From assembly GCA_036250195.1 (NCBI GenBank), contig JAVHZZ010000010.1, positions 106,818,778 to 106,882,777 on the forward strand: 64,000 nucleotides of DNA, read 5' to 3'. Numbering within the stretch: the stretch's first letter is position 1; each line of letters opens with the position of its first letter. Positions 1-14,200 of the stretch are shown piece by piece. Position numbers and translations under genes: made by a program. This stretch comes from Mixophyes australis (lineage: Eukaryota > Chordata > Amphibia > Anura > Limnodynastidae). A model generated the notes under the pieces. It made no database searches and was not told the origin of the DNA. It saw nothing but the letters and a program-made list of their open reading frames with translations.

Positions 1-518
1 GTAAATATTAAGACAGCGCTTCCTGCTTCAATATAAACCATTATGAAACAAGAACATGAACTGTGCTCATAACATGTTCATCCAACCGAGCGCAGTGATA
101 GGTGAATGCTCAACAGTGAACAATGCACTGCGCCGTTTTACAATATAAAGGAGCTGGAGAGATGAATGAGCGTTGACATCTCTAATCATATAGGATTCTG
201 CATCGTTCTCAGCACACAGACATCAGACAGGATCAGTACAGGCAGAAGCAGAGCAGATCCAATTATGACTTTTCCAAGAGGGCAATAGGTACACGGGGCA
301 GTCTACCAAGAGGGCGATAGGTACACGGGGCAGCCTCCCAGCTGACGTGGGTGAGGCTAAGACTGGAGAGGATTTGTAAAATGCTTGGGAGAAATCAGAC
401 CTTTCATAACATTAAAGATGATGCCCAACTAAACCCTATTTTTGTATCAGTTTTGGGACCAATAATTAATATTTCTAATAGGTATTATGACCCAAATGAG
501 CCATTTCTCACCCATGTC
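1..518. other. Downstream MICAL2 intron, no exon seen
   Basis: No conserved open frame or LIM-domain exon is visible on either strand. A 32-base direct repeat occurs twice at about 274-337 (CCAAGAGGGC-ATAGGTACAC core). Confidence 0.5.
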
Positions 519-815
519 CAGGGGCAAACGCAAGATTTGTAGAGGGGGGTTTCCACACCACGCCACCAGTGGGCGTGACCAGCATGCATGGGGGCGTGAC
601 TATTATTTTATGCAGTGCTTGGCTGCTCTCCAACTCTTCCTATCCCCATAATATACATGAGAAATGATGTGTGCACTACTGTTAGGTGCACGCAGCTCTC
701 CCTTATCAAGCAGAGCTGTGTGAAGTGGGAGCAGGGTCCAGCCACCTCCATTATACAGTGCCCCAGGCTTGGAGGGGGGTTTCCAGGCACTAGGAAACCC
801 CCTCTGTTTGCCTAT
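519..815 (+). mobile_element. Short inverted-repeat element, family M1 copy 1
   Basis: About 297 bases beginning CAGGGGCAAACGCA and ending GGTTTGCC-like TTTGCCTATG; the terminal 25 or so bases are imperfect inverted repeats including GGGGGGTTTCC. Further copies lie at 34323-34602 and 59620-59929. The CAGGGG start suggests a non-autonomous hAT, but I found no clear 8-base target duplication. Confidence 0.75.
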
Positions 816-1610
816 GACGTCATAGTCCACATGTTGCAGGGTGCTTTATATCTAACACACAGCCAGCACCGCTGTCATCACTTTCATACTCATTTCAACA
901 GTAGGAAAATAGGACCAATCAGCACAAATGCGTTTGGTTAATTTAGCCACCATATCGGTACTGCTGCCTGGCCAGTCTCTGTGAAGGGGCGTGGCTAATT
1001 GCCCTGCAGGCATGCTGCCATCAATGTGCCTGTGTGCAACTATGAACTGCAATGCATGATGGGAAATGTAGTTTCATGCATGCTGAGGATTTCTGTGTTT
1101 GACAGATTTTGGCTAAGAGGTACATAAAAGGAGTAGGCCATCGTGGACTGGGTAAGCCTTCCAGTTCAGACTACGGTGATTTAGTGTCAGCTCTGGAGGG
1201 CGGACCAATTACTTTAAATGCAAACAGGAAAACTGACTACAGACAGGTTGATAATATTTACTCCATGACACGTATGTTTCCAAGGTAACATATGTGCAAT
1301 TTCTGCCATCCCTCCTGGGTTAAAAGCAATTTTCTAGATATACCTCAGAAGTAGAGAGGGCGCCCTCTGGAGGTGGACAGTGGGAAGGACAGGAGATAGT
1401 GGCACATTCATAAAGAAAATGTTCTGGCAGTAATGTTTAGAAAACTGCATCATCCACCTGTAAGTCTGTATGTACCTAATAAGTAATACGTTCATCCAGC
1501 GGTAACATATCACTAATTTTTAAATTGTTAAAAAGAGTCAAATTACACTCTATGGCAAGGTCAGTTAAATTATCTATAAGAAAGGTTTTATAGCTTTAAC
1601 TTATTTAAAG
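816..1610. other. Intronic, no gene seen
   Basis: Contains ATGATGGGAAATGTAGTTTC near 1055-1075, a decayed trace of the ACTACAAGTCCCAGCAT element family. Nothing else recognised. Confidence 0.4.
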
Positions 1611-1615
1611 TTATA

Positions 1616-1768
1616 GGGGTAGATTTATCAAGTGGAGGTGTTGCCCTCAGCAACCAATCAGATTCTAGCTATCATGTTCTAACCTGTACTAGATGAATTG
1701 TTAGAATCTGATTGGTTACTATAGACAACACCTCTTTTCCTTTATAGAAGCTTTGATACATTTACTTC
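1616..1768. mobile_element. CCAAT fold-back element, copy 1
   Basis: Palindromic element: AGGTGTTGCC...CAACCAATCAGATTCTAGC on the left arm and GAATCTGATTGGTTACTA...ACACCTC on the right arm, a hairpin of about 60-base arms. Flanked by AGATTTATCAA / TTTGATACATTTA remnants typical of this family. Confidence 0.85.
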
Positions 1769-2119
1769 ATACTCGTTTTTATCTCAATTCTTCTACGTCA
1801 GTCCTGGAAGAGGATCAGACAGAGGAACTGAGTCACTGAGCTCGGAAGCAGAATAGACCTCAGGGTGTGGATCATTTCTGCAGTTTATGGCTGTCCCTCC
1901 CCAGGCACCGGGTGACTCTCAGGTCACGTCAGGGTATATAACTATACAACAGCTGGAGGGACGAGGTATACGATGAACTATAGGCCACATGGCTGGGAGG
2001 CCCCAGGTTATACATTATACTGTATACATACACATTGTGCCAGGCCATGCGGTATTTAGCGAACGGCAGACATAGAGCGGGGAGGGTCAGTAATGGGCAC
2101 AGGTCACATGCTGTGATAC

Positions 2120-2239
2120 CTTCTTGGACTGAGAGTCGCTGAGGGCGGAGTCAGAGGCGGATGGAGGTGGGTCAGGAACTTGGGGATCATAGGAAGGAAT
2201 TTTAGATGGAAAATGGGATAAGCCGGGGGACAGTTTATT
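2120..2239 (-). CDS. MICAL2: MICAL2 coding exon 20 (linker exon copy B, tandem duplicate)
   Basis: Acceptor CCTCAG before 2239, donor AAG|GTATCA at 2120, phase 0 to 0, 40 codons. It encodes [20 protein letters not shown] then [20 protein letters not shown]. It is clearly homologous to the exon at 4819-4950 (GLSHFPSK identical; similar donor flanks) with intact splice sites and no stop, so it looks usable. Whether copies A and B are spliced together or alternatively cannot be told from the DNA. Confidence 0.87.
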
Positions 2240-5200
2240 CTGAGGAAGCGACATAAAAGTAAGACTCAATTATATATGAATATGATAAAGAACAATAAAT
2301 GAGCAAGTGACAATGATAACAGGATAAGAGGACACATACAGTGTGCTAGTGCTACCAGGCACAGACAGATGGGTGCTAGTGCTACCAGGTACAGACAGAT
2401 GGGTGCTAGTGCTACCAGGAACACACAGATGGGTGCTAATGCTACCAGGAACACACAGATGGGTGCTAATGCTACCAGGAACACACAGATGGGTGCTAAT
2501 GCTACCAGGCACACACAGATGGGTGCTAGTACTACCAGGTACACAGAGATGGGTGCTAGTGCTACCAGGTACACACAGATGGGTGCTAGTACTACCAGGT
2601 ACACAGAGATGGGTGCTAGTGTTACCAGGTACAGACAGATGGGTGCTAGTGCTACCAGGTACAGACAGATGGGTGCTAATGCTACCAGGAACACACAGAT
2701 GGGTGCTAATGCTACCAGGTACACACAGATGGGTGCTAGTGCTACCAGGTACACACAGATGGGTGCTAGTGCTACCAGGTACACACAGATGGGTGCTAGT
2801 GCTACCAGGCACAAACAGATGGGTGCTAGTGCTACCAGGTACAGACAAATGGGGGCATAATAATGGGCACCAATTTCTTATTCACAGAGGAGGCAGCCAT
2901 TTTTGGCCAATGCCACTGGCTCACTAGACTACCAGTGACATCAGTCATACACAAAGAGCTTGGTGATGTCACCAGATCCTAGAGAGCCGATAGGCCGCGT
3001 TCTCAGAGCTACTGGCTTTGCCCACAACATGGCGGCCTCCAGGGTGTAGGTGACGGCTGCTCTTTAAAGAAAGACAAAGTAAAATAGCAAATCTCACATT
3101 GCAGTGTGGAAAACAGGACAGATTTGCACCAACTTCAACTGAGAAATCATTTGTCCGGGTAAACTATTTAGCAGCAGGAAAATCCCACTTTAAAACTTAA
3201 ACGATTTCATAGTACGGACTCAGCAATTCTTAACCACACTTAGGATGTAACAATATGTGGAGACTGTATCACTAGATGTATCACTATATGTATCACTGGG
3301 TAGCTGGTTTCCTCCCACTTGATACATTCTTCAGAAGAACACTGTGTATTATATTTTCCTTCATTCCTTGGCTATTGCTAAGACTGGAAGAGGAAGAGAC
3401 AGAGGATCTGATCCATTAAGTTACAGGAAAGAAATGAAAGGAAAGGGATTTAGCAGAGTTCACACAGGTGACTTATAGTAACGTAGACCTTTCACACATC
3501 CACAAACACGGGTATGTTATTAACATGGGCATCGGTTATAACACTCCCTCGTTATCTGACAATACAATGTAATAGACAGCATGTAACAGTAAGATGAGCG
3601 CTGACCAATCTGCATTAACAAAGGGAGTTCTAAACACGTGCGTCCATCTATTCCAACGTGTTTATAAATCACAACTTATAACATTTACGTTTTTAATGCA
3701 CATGTGTCCGGGCTCTAAAGTGTGTGAAGAATTTAAACGAATGTCCTGAATATTTCTCCATATCTTCATATAAGCTGCTGACAAGTCAGTCTGAGCTTCA
3801 TACACATCGGGGCCCAAATTGTACAAGATCCGACCAACCGGATCCCGTCCAGCTTACACTTGATCCACAGATAAGAGGCTGATAATGATCCCCTTCTAAC
3901 CTCATTTACTGACGAGGGGCCTGATTCATTAAGGAAAGTTAAGCAAAATATTAAGTAAGTTTTCTTACTCAAGTTTCCTGGACAAAACCATGTTACAATG
4001 CAAGGGGTGTAAATTAGTTTATTATTTTGCACATAAGGAAAATACTGGCTGTTTTTTCATGTAGCACACAAATACTTGATAGCTTATTTGTACACTGAAA
4101 TATAAAGTTGATCTAGGACATGCCCTACCCCAAATATAAATCTACCATCACATTTAAATGTCCCCCCCCCCCCCCTCCAATTCAACATGGTTTTGCCTTA
4201 CTTACTTTTGCTGTGTGAACGAGTGGCGTGTGACACATATGCCCTTACATATAGTTTACACAGTCCAAGCAAAAGCATTATTTATTTTAGCTATTTACAC
4301 AGATTGCAGCCTATGTAGTTATTTAAAAAAAAAAAAAAGATAAAATTATTCATCCAACCATAAAGTGAATTATTGCACTTTGTCATCTACCTCACAGCGA
4401 GCTATTGTCCTCTGTTATCAGACATTTTCTTTTTCTTCTTTTTTTTATGGCAGTGTCTTTGAAAAAAATAACAGGAAGTCTGTGGTACAAGAGGATTTTT
4501 TTCCCTCACAATCACCACATTACCTCAAATATCTTCATCTCGGTAACATCCTGAAACTGCTGTATTTGCAGATGTTATTAACAGATTTTTATAGGATGAC
4601 TAAAGGAAAATATAACACTAATCACGTTCACAAATAAGTCTGTAAAGTAGTTTATCAGAACTGAAGGCATCTGAGGTAACGTTGTGAGCGTGAGGGGAGA
4701 TATTTCCCCTGCGCACAGCAGTCTTCCTGTGTTTAAGGCACTTTAGATATGTTTTTTTTTATTCCATTAGAGGCCGTTACGTTTGTATGGTGAGGCGTAA
4801 GCTTGCAAGCTGCGGTACCTTGTTAGACTGAAAGTCGCTGTGGGCGGAGTAAGTGACTGATGGAGATGAAAGAGGCGAGCCAGGGTCTTGGGGTTCATAG
4901 TTAGGGACTTTAGATGGAAAATGAGATAAGCCGGGGGGCAGAAGTTTATTCTGTGTAGAGCAGAAGCAAGATAAAAATATTACACCACAGTATAAGAATG
5001 TAAATAAAAAGAGAGATACGAATAAATAGTCTGACATGTTACGTTACACATACTAGGAGTTTACATGCGTGTTACTTGCACTTTTCCGTGTTACTCAACG
5101 AGCGGTTCTGTATTACACAGATATAAACAATGTTCCAAGTGAATAGAAAACTCACACAAAATAGTTTGTGCCACAAGAAAAGTGATTATAATTTCATTAA

Positions 5201-8200
5201 CAGCAGTAAATACACAAAGTAACTCTCGGCCACTGACACTCTAGTAAATATACCCCATAGTCTTTTTATACAAACTGCGGGTTTGGAAAAGTGGAAATGT
5301 TGCCTATAGCAACCAATCAGATTCTAGATGTCATTTATTTAGTGCGTTCTACAAAATGACAGCTAGAATCTGATTGGTTGCTATAGGCAACATTTCCACT
5401 TTTCCAAACCCGCAGTTTAGTAAATATACCCCATAGTCTTTTTATACAAACTGTGGGTTTGGAAAAGTGGAAATGTTGCCTATAGCAACCAATCAGATTC
5501 TAGATGTCATTTATTTAGTGCATTCTACAAAATGACAGCTAGAATCTGATTGGTTGCTATAGGCAACATCTCCACTTTTTCAAACCCGCAGTTTAGTAAA
5601 TCTAGCCCTAAGACTAACATTTCACATGGAGCCTGCTTAGTATTTATAATAAGGTCACTGATGTTATATACATATTGGGCCTGATTCATAGCCGAACGCC
5701 ATTTGCGTGCCGTATTTTATGTGAATTCGCTCTGCACATTGCATTGAATGTACAGTATGCATTAGGAACATCCTAATTTATGTATATACTGTAAAAAAAA
5801 TATATGTTTTTTTTAGCATGTGTTGTGTCTGTTAACATACAACACGTAACAAATGGAAAGAGCATACTTACACTCGAGATCCGCGCTGGCTGAATTACGC
5901 TCAAGTTTCGTGCTGTTCTTTTTAACCGCAAGTTGCGTTTGGATATAAATCAGGCCCATTATCTATCAATTATTTACTACAGAGGACATTTCTGGAAACT
6001 GGAGCACAAGTGCAGTAATGTATTGCAACCGATCCACTTCTAAGCGTCACCTTCTAGTACAATTCAGAGTATAAAAGCGGATTGGTTGCTGACGGTTACA
6101 GCGTGTGTCTTGTGCGCTAGTTTATATAAGTGTTCCCTTCTGCGAGACACAGACTTTCTATAAATCTCACGCTCCCGTGGATGTCACCTCTTTAGTGGAC
6201 AAACACAACAGCAATAAACAATCTATCGTTCCACGTGAGTACATGAGACCACGGATACCGTGCAGTGTTAATCACGCCAGAATATTCACCTGTGGGAAAT
6301 CTGCGCATCCAAACATGGAGGCCAGGTGCGCAGCCTTCTCTCTAATATTCTTTTTATGAAAGTCTCTGATGGCTAAAGCCTGAGCTCTTTTCTGGAATAG
6401 GAAAAGGAGGAAACAGAGAGAGAGAGGAGAGAAAGAAAAGTGAAAGGAAGAAACACAACAAAGAGAGAGCAAATCTGCACAGAAATCACAGCGCCAGAGA
6501 TCTGCACTAGACAGATACAAGCCAATTGCTGATTGGTTGACGAGTTGATCACATGCAGAGTGCAAATTAGCGCAATTTACGTTACACAACTCTGCATCAG
6601 GCCCCAATCTAACCTGCGGTTACTATCGGCGTCGAGATTTAATGGTGGTAAAGTGAGCTAGCGACTTCTTACCTGACGCCAATAACTTTGTATGGGGCCT
6701 GGAGAGTTGAGCGTACCTCAAAGTTTGTTGGACTTAGTGATATACTGGGGCATAAGGCTTCTATCATTTTGAAATTAAAAATTGGGACTCTCATGTGACC
6801 TGAGTGCACTCAAACTCTGCCTATACTTCTATTAGGACACCAAAATTATGACAGGACACACTTACACTGATAGTGTTAATGTAGAGACATCAGCAGCTGG
6901 AATTAGGGGAAAAAAAAGCATTGTGAGTTAAAGATTCCTATTGGTGGAAACAGGATGGGCTCTCTGAGGATACGAAGATACATGCACACCCTACATGAGG
7001 AATGCATCTGATTGGCTGTGAGCTGGAGGAGGGGGCAGATGATTGGTTGCAGGGGCTCACGACCAATCAGACTCCTCTCTCTTCAACTTCAGAACATTCT
7101 CTGATGTTTCAAATGTCTCCCGGGTCAACGGCTGCCAGAATCAACCACCGATATTCAACGCAAGGAGAAGTGTACAGACGCTTTATAGTTCACATATATG
7201 TGACTTTATATCAGGACATGTTTTGTTGACTTGGTTAAGTGTGGTGGAGCAGAGGAATAGCACACGTGATATGTGTATATTTTACTGCATGCAATATATA
7301 AACTCATGCCCTGCAAACCGCTGGCAGGATATAATGGAGGATCACCTGCAGAGCCCTCTCCTCAATGTGCTGCAGACGCTCTAAGATACCAGAGAGAACC
7401 AGAGCGGAAGGACAGGCAGAGGTGAGAGAGTCTCTTCTTTCGGCGGGGCTGGGAGGGGTCTGCGTGCCTCCTCTAGACCTGGGCTCCCTGGTCACGGTAG
7501 CTGTGGGTGGTATGGCCGGAGGAGACAGCGGTCTGGCCAGAGTCCTAGCTACTGCCTGAAACTGGGAAATACTGCAAATGAAAAGAAGGGTTCCTGGTTC
7601 TAGGCTAGGTCCCATGCATCACATGACATTCAAACAACGGTCATCTGTGGCAGATCTCTCTGATCTATACAAGTATAGGACGATTGCCAAACCTAGAAGG
7701 CAAAAGGGGACTATAACTCCTTCCCCATTTAGGCAAAGGCTCCCCAAAATTCCTGAGATGGGCCCCTAAAAAAAGGCCTGTGGTTTACAATGTTTATATA
7801 GTCCGGTGAATTTATATGACCAGACTATTTCAGGGGAGTGGGGGGCTGCACCTCAGGAATGGTTGGGTGCTCAGGGCTGCTAACCTAACAGGGAGGTGAA
7901 TGATATATAAGCAGTACTGAAAAACTCTGCTCTGCACCATAACAACTAATGTCTCGAGTGAAAATTAAGAAAAATAATATAACAATATAAGCAGAGAAGC
8001 ATTAGCTTAATTACACATTAATTGGACAAGGTTTCTTTAACTGAAAGCGTCAGTAGAGGCAATAAGATAGCGAGACTGCCAGGCGGTGCCGTTATTGCTA
8101 AATCACACTGGCCTCTGCCAAAACAAGATTATTCATGTGTGGTCTGTATAATGTCAGAGAATATTTATGTATTATTCTGCTAGTTGGGGTCAGTTGTGGG

Positions 8201-11200
8201 TCAGCCACCTACAGAAGGGTCTGGAAAACCCGCCACTCTCCGACTCTTGTAGAACTACAAATCTCAGCGTGCCCTGCAAGGCATAGGCTGTCAGGCTCTG
8301 CTGGGACTTGTAGTTCCACAACAACTGGAGAGCCACAGGCTGCCTATGTCTGATCTTACTACAACGTATTTTCATTTAATTTGATATGTTCTCTTTTGGG
8401 GTTCAACGAGGATGTCAACTCTAGTTTTAGATCAATAAATGTAAAAGTATTCTCCCATAAATAAAAGCCTCTAGCACATGCATGTACAGGAAACGGCGTG
8501 AGTTCCCGTGACCCTCGGGTGCAGCCAAATACTCACTCCACATAGCTAGAGCATGACACCATACCTGCCTTCTGGGTGCAGTCTGGACAGGACAGAGGGG
8601 TGGGTCCGGAGGTTTAGCAAAGCGAGGGTTAACGGGCGCTGGGTCGCAGGGGGCGAGCTCTGGCGTAGAGTTATCAGGAAGGGGTAAAGCCTGCGGAGGG
8701 GATGTACGGTACAGAAATGACAGCAGAGATTACAGATCAGCAGAGATGTCAGGATGAGAGATAAGGAACGAGGTCGTCAGCAGCACCTGGGTTTAACTGC
8801 GTTTATAATCAACATCACATGAAAAGTCCATTAGTATAATATATTATATATCCAGTTCGTGTAACGTGAAGCTAAAGAGTACATACCTACATTAAATCTT
8901 TATGTAAACGTCATCTAATCACAGCGATACATGGATAATATACATTATATTATGACGGCTCTGACACTGTGCCGCAAAGAATGTTCTGTAATGATCCAAG
9001 ATAATCATCATGCATTACGGAGCTCTGTAACATAACTATAAATGTATTTACTAGGGGTTCGGTCATACACCCCAACTAGCGGGTCACCTGACGTCTGCCA
9101 CGCCCAGGGACCGTCTCCTAGCTCAGCGGGTTGATAACACCCTACAGAAGGAGCGAGGACAGATCTGGCTGCCCGCAACAGACGTCCAGGGACCGGCCAT
9201 ATGAGGGGAATCACCGGAACACTGGTGTTTTATATTTATGTTTAATTTAAAACATTCCCACAAAACAGAAAGAGCCTTTAATGGTCTCATTATATTAAGT
9301 GTGGTAGATAAACAGATAAAGGAGATGGCTGGTTAGAACAGACGTTGTTGTAACATGGCAGATAGTTAATTGTTCCTACAAGTCAGAGACTTGGGTTGTG
9401 AGACCCGCGACTGATGTTCTGACCTTCAATAAAAGGTCAGAGAGCAATGACTTCTCCTCCGCAAAAATATTTGAGGGAACTCGGTTCCATCTCAATGTAA
9501 AAGGAACACGAAACAGCCCCAAAAGTCATATATGTGCTTCTTTATAAGGGAGAATGTGTGAGAATGAAGCTCTACCATGGAGCAGATTCACTTAAATGAA
9601 AGATAAACTGAAATATCTGTATATTCACATTAGTCCCTGGTCACTCCCAGATCGGAGGAAAGAGATTCTGTTATCTGCATCAAAAAGATATCAAAACTTC
9701 TAAATAGTAAAAGAGGAGGAGTTGCCCATATCAACCAATCAGATTCCAGCTATCACTGTTCTAGAATGTACTAGATATATGTTAGATAGAATCTGATTGG
9801 TTGCTATGGACAACTCCTCCTCTTTTCCTTATTAGAAGCTTTAGTAAATCTACTCCCTGATGTCTTACTGGACACTACTGAATAAACAGCTTTACACAGA
9901 TCACATATTCCCTTTAACAGAACTCATCTTAAACCAGATAAACAATTGGACACAAGTAAATTATTAAATATACCCAGAAATGAGAAAACAAGTCGTCCAC
10001 AAAGTATTATATACATCCCAATATACACGATGAGGGACGCTGACACATGTATTGAAAGGAAAATAATTGAATCAATCTGTGGTAACGAATTAATAATAGT
10101 GGTAAAAAATGACAGACATGATCACACAGGGTCATACAACAGACATGATCATACAACAGACATGATCACACAGGGTCATACAACAGACATGATCATACAA
10201 CAGACATGATCATACAGGATTATACAACAGACATGATTAAATACATAAAAAGAGGTAATAAATATTCAGTATCAACAGTAACAAATATAATTGTTCGTAA
10301 TATAAATATCTTAATAATACTATATAAATATATATATTTACTAATTTTCATCTATACTTAATCAGTGTAAACCAGGTTTAGGCAAACTGGGGCTATACAG
10401 CGCTTGTGGAACTAGAAGTCTCAGCAGAAGGTTGGCAAGGCATGCTGATACTTATAGTTCCGCCACAAATGATCAGCGACAGGCTGCCTACCTCCGATCT
10501 AGAGTAATGGTATCTTCCAGCCATATATAAGGGATGTGTAGGACAATATACAGGACTACTCAGCGTAGACTCAAGGACATCCTGTAAATAGAACGCTATA
10601 ATTTTGTTTTTCAACAGAAGATCGTACAATGTATTTATTCTGGGATATATCAATGGGAGGTGTGACCCCACCTATAATTATGTCACTGTGGGGGGGTCTG
10701 TGAGGAAACTGACAGACTGTGATAACATCTCCCCACCCGGTGTCTGATCATCATCCTGCAGAAATCTCTCCAGAACATTTAAGTTTCCATAGAATTAAAA
10801 TCCACGGCCCAGAGCCCTGTACTGTGAGCTGCAGTTACATGGAGCAGTTACGTCAGCGGAGACCCCCTGATAACGCGTGCGGCCCACAGTGCATCAGGCT
10901 GCCTATCGCTGCCTTAGACAGTGACATGCTGAAAACATGACATGTCGAAGAGAGCTCTGAACACAGTAAAGCACATTATCCACCTCTACGCTCTGGGACG
11001 GACACAGGGCGCAGTCACATTTAGGTCATTTACCTGTCTCCGCACTGATGTATTCAATGTGTTTTCTTCAAACTTGGCCTGCAGCTGGGTCGCCATAGAT
11101 CTGACTTTATTCTGATTAATGACCTCTTTTGTGTCGCTGCACTCGTTGCCGGAGCTCAGACTGTCATTTGTGAAGTTTGTAGGCTGCAAAACAAAATATC

Positions 11201-14200
11201 AAAAATATTTCTTGGCGCCTGTTGAACCTTTTACCTGTTCCACCAACCACGGGAAACAAACATTATTTCTACCTTACAAATAATATGGAAGAAGTGCTCT
11301 CAGAGACCACTTACTGCCTATCAGAGATCCTGGATCCTAAAATCCAACTTGGAGAAAGTTCCATCAACTGGAGAAACTATTAGATGTTTCTTAATGGAAA
11401 ACTACAGACTTCAGTCACATCCCAGTGAATTGGGGCGTTCGTGTACAACATATAATGTACAGGGGGCTGTGATTTTACTATATATTCTCATAGGGCAAAA
11501 TAATAGGACACTAAAGAACATTTAGCTGCATTCGTTGATGTGAGTGAGTTCTCTGTACAGCGCTGCGGAATCAGTGGCGCTATATAAATAAATGATGATG
11601 CTGATGACAGGTATTTATAGTTTACTGAATTCTTTCCCAATGTCGTTTTGGCAATTATGTAACAATTAGAATTGTAAAGACGATGTGGTAGGAACTTGCG
11701 GTTTTTTTAATACTTGCTGGGTGCGATTTAACAATGAAAATATAATTCATGGAAAGAGTTCTAACCATAACCAGAGGCATTGGCTTGCTGAGACTTATAG
11801 TACAACAGCTGGAGAGCCACTTGTAGCGGTGATATAAAGGGCTCCTCCGCATCTTGTGCGCCATGGATAGGCTTAGATGTGGCACAAAAATCTATTGGTA
11901 ACAAGGGAAAATGTTTACAATAACTTCAATGTATGCTATGGGGATTATATGTGAATTGAACAATGTAGCTGTCATTAAAATTCAAGTTTCATCAAAAATA
12001 AATGTATAAAAGAAGGTCATTATTAGAAAATGCAATTAAATCTCATGGGATTAATCACCTAAAAACCCCCTGTATTACTTGTGTTACTTTGCGCGATGTA
12101 TCGCCTGACATTAATCTCTATGAAATCTCATTATATGGGTCAAAGTAGCATTTCCTGCCCTGAATCGCCTTAAAATACATTGCATGAATTAGTGATTAAT
12201 CGCTGTAAGCTATTCAATTTTATTTGTATTTACTATTTATCTCCCGCTCTCATTTTGACTACCGAGTTGCCGGCACAACGAGCTGGACCAATGTGGAAAA
12301 TAATTTGCTAGCCAAACCCCCCTCTCCCCTTGCTGGTAAGCACACGGGACGTTACCTTCTCAGGATATTTTGCACAACAGGCTCAGAGTATTGTAGTAAG
12401 TTGTGGAATTTGAAGCCCTCCAAGAATTTTAGTCAAAATCTAAACACATTACACATGCGAAAACAAAACGCTGATTTATTGACTTTAAGGAATGAAGTTT
12501 AAGAACCAGGCCGGAGATAAGGATGACAGATCGGTCTGACGGAGCCATGTGTGTCTGCAGACTGGTATTTGCTGTTTCATCAGCTCTTGTGGTACTACAA
12601 CATTCATCATGTCCTGTCATCCAGTATCTGGTGGGAGTATGCTTAGAGTTGTTGTAATGGCTGGAGAGTCGGAGATCATAGAGATATCAGGCTGCTCTTT
12701 AACAGACCGACCAGCAGACACAGTCTGTTTGCAGCACTTGTACCAGGTGACCAGTTTTACTAGCATGATATCTATAATGCTTTACATGAAGCTGGAGATC
12801 AGGCCCTGATTCATTAAGGAGAGTAAAAAATTGAGTAGGTTTTCTACTGGACAAACCATGTTACAATGTGAGGGGTGCAGATTGTTTATTATTTTGCACA
12901 TAAGTTAAATACTGGCTGTTTTTTCATGTATCATACAAATACTCGATAGCTTTATTTCTACACTGAAATTTAAAGTTGATCTAGACCATGCCTACCCAAC
13001 TATACATCTGTCATCACATTTTAAATTTACCTCCCCCTCCAATGCAACATGGTTTTGCCCAGGTGAAAAGTTACTCCTTTTTTATGCTTTACTTTCCTTA
13101 ATGAATCCGCCCCATATACACTACGCTGCAGCTATGAAACTACCTGGCCAAACATTAATATCATACAACACAATCTTAGGTGGCTATCGGGGATGGCAGG
13201 TCCACCAAGGGGATCTTCAGATGAATTTAAGTTATTAGCTTGTAGATGCACACTGGCAACTTTTAAATTTTTCTATAATCCTGGTTCCTTCTGTGCTTCT
13301 CAGCCATGCAGATGTCATCAGGGAGAGGACAGAACTCTGCTTTTCTCTGCATCGGATACAACTCTATCCAGACAGCGGCTTTGCGTTGTAGATCAGGGCA
13401 GCAATATTTTAACACAAATTAAAAAACAAAACCAGACAGAAGCTATATATGTATACAGTAAATGCTGCAGGAGGGTACTGCAAGGCCAATAAATGAAAGT
13501 TATGTGAAGGTGGAACGACAAACCATCCTTCAGTAACTACGACTAACAGTTAACAGGAGGTAAGCTTGCGAGCAGCCTTCTCACCTCTTTGTCTGTTTTA
13601 CCCAGTTTGTTTATTAGTTTATTATGTTTGTCCCCAATTGTAAAGCGCTACGGAATATGTTGGCGCTATATAAATAAATGATGATGATAACATCGAACCA
13701 GGAATATGTTTAATACGTGGTCCTTGTGGCCGATGAAGGATTTCATGACTGCAACCGTATTTGTCAGGAATGTTCTACAATTAACACAATATAACTCCAG
13801 CTGCAGCTGAACATACAAAGAGAAGGGGACCGCGCTATATGAAACGCTGGTAAACTGCATTGCCCTGTTTATGATGAATGATAAGGTTACTGTTGTCAGA
13901 GGAATGATTTGCTATAATACTCTCCAGCTGCTGGTAATTGCTCTCAGTTACTCATGTGATACCGCGGCGGGGAGTGTGGCAAACAGCGACCGTCAGTGTA
14001 TGACTGCGCCACAGCTCACAACCTGCGTATAGACATCAACACTCAGCAACACAGACCTCGTCAAACAGCTGCATCGTCCGTCTTCTCCTCTTGTTCGCGT
14101 CATTCTCCTCCGATTTATGTTCTCCCTGAACAAGATAAAAAGACAAAAACTGAAGGTCTCTCCTACTTGGGAAACGTGTATTGAGCAATTTGCTGCAACA

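Noticed and set aside
615..941. 108-codon + frame and a similar one at 59716-60099
   Set aside because: Both read through copies of the same non-coding M1 element.
2343..2860. CRISPR array
   Set aside because: Repeats are contiguous without unique spacers, and the context is a vertebrate gene.
2266..2927. Long overlapping open frames on both strands with repeated VALAPIC or LPGTHRW motifs
   Set aside because: Product of a 30-base minisatellite whose period is divisible by three; no start context, splice logic or conservation.
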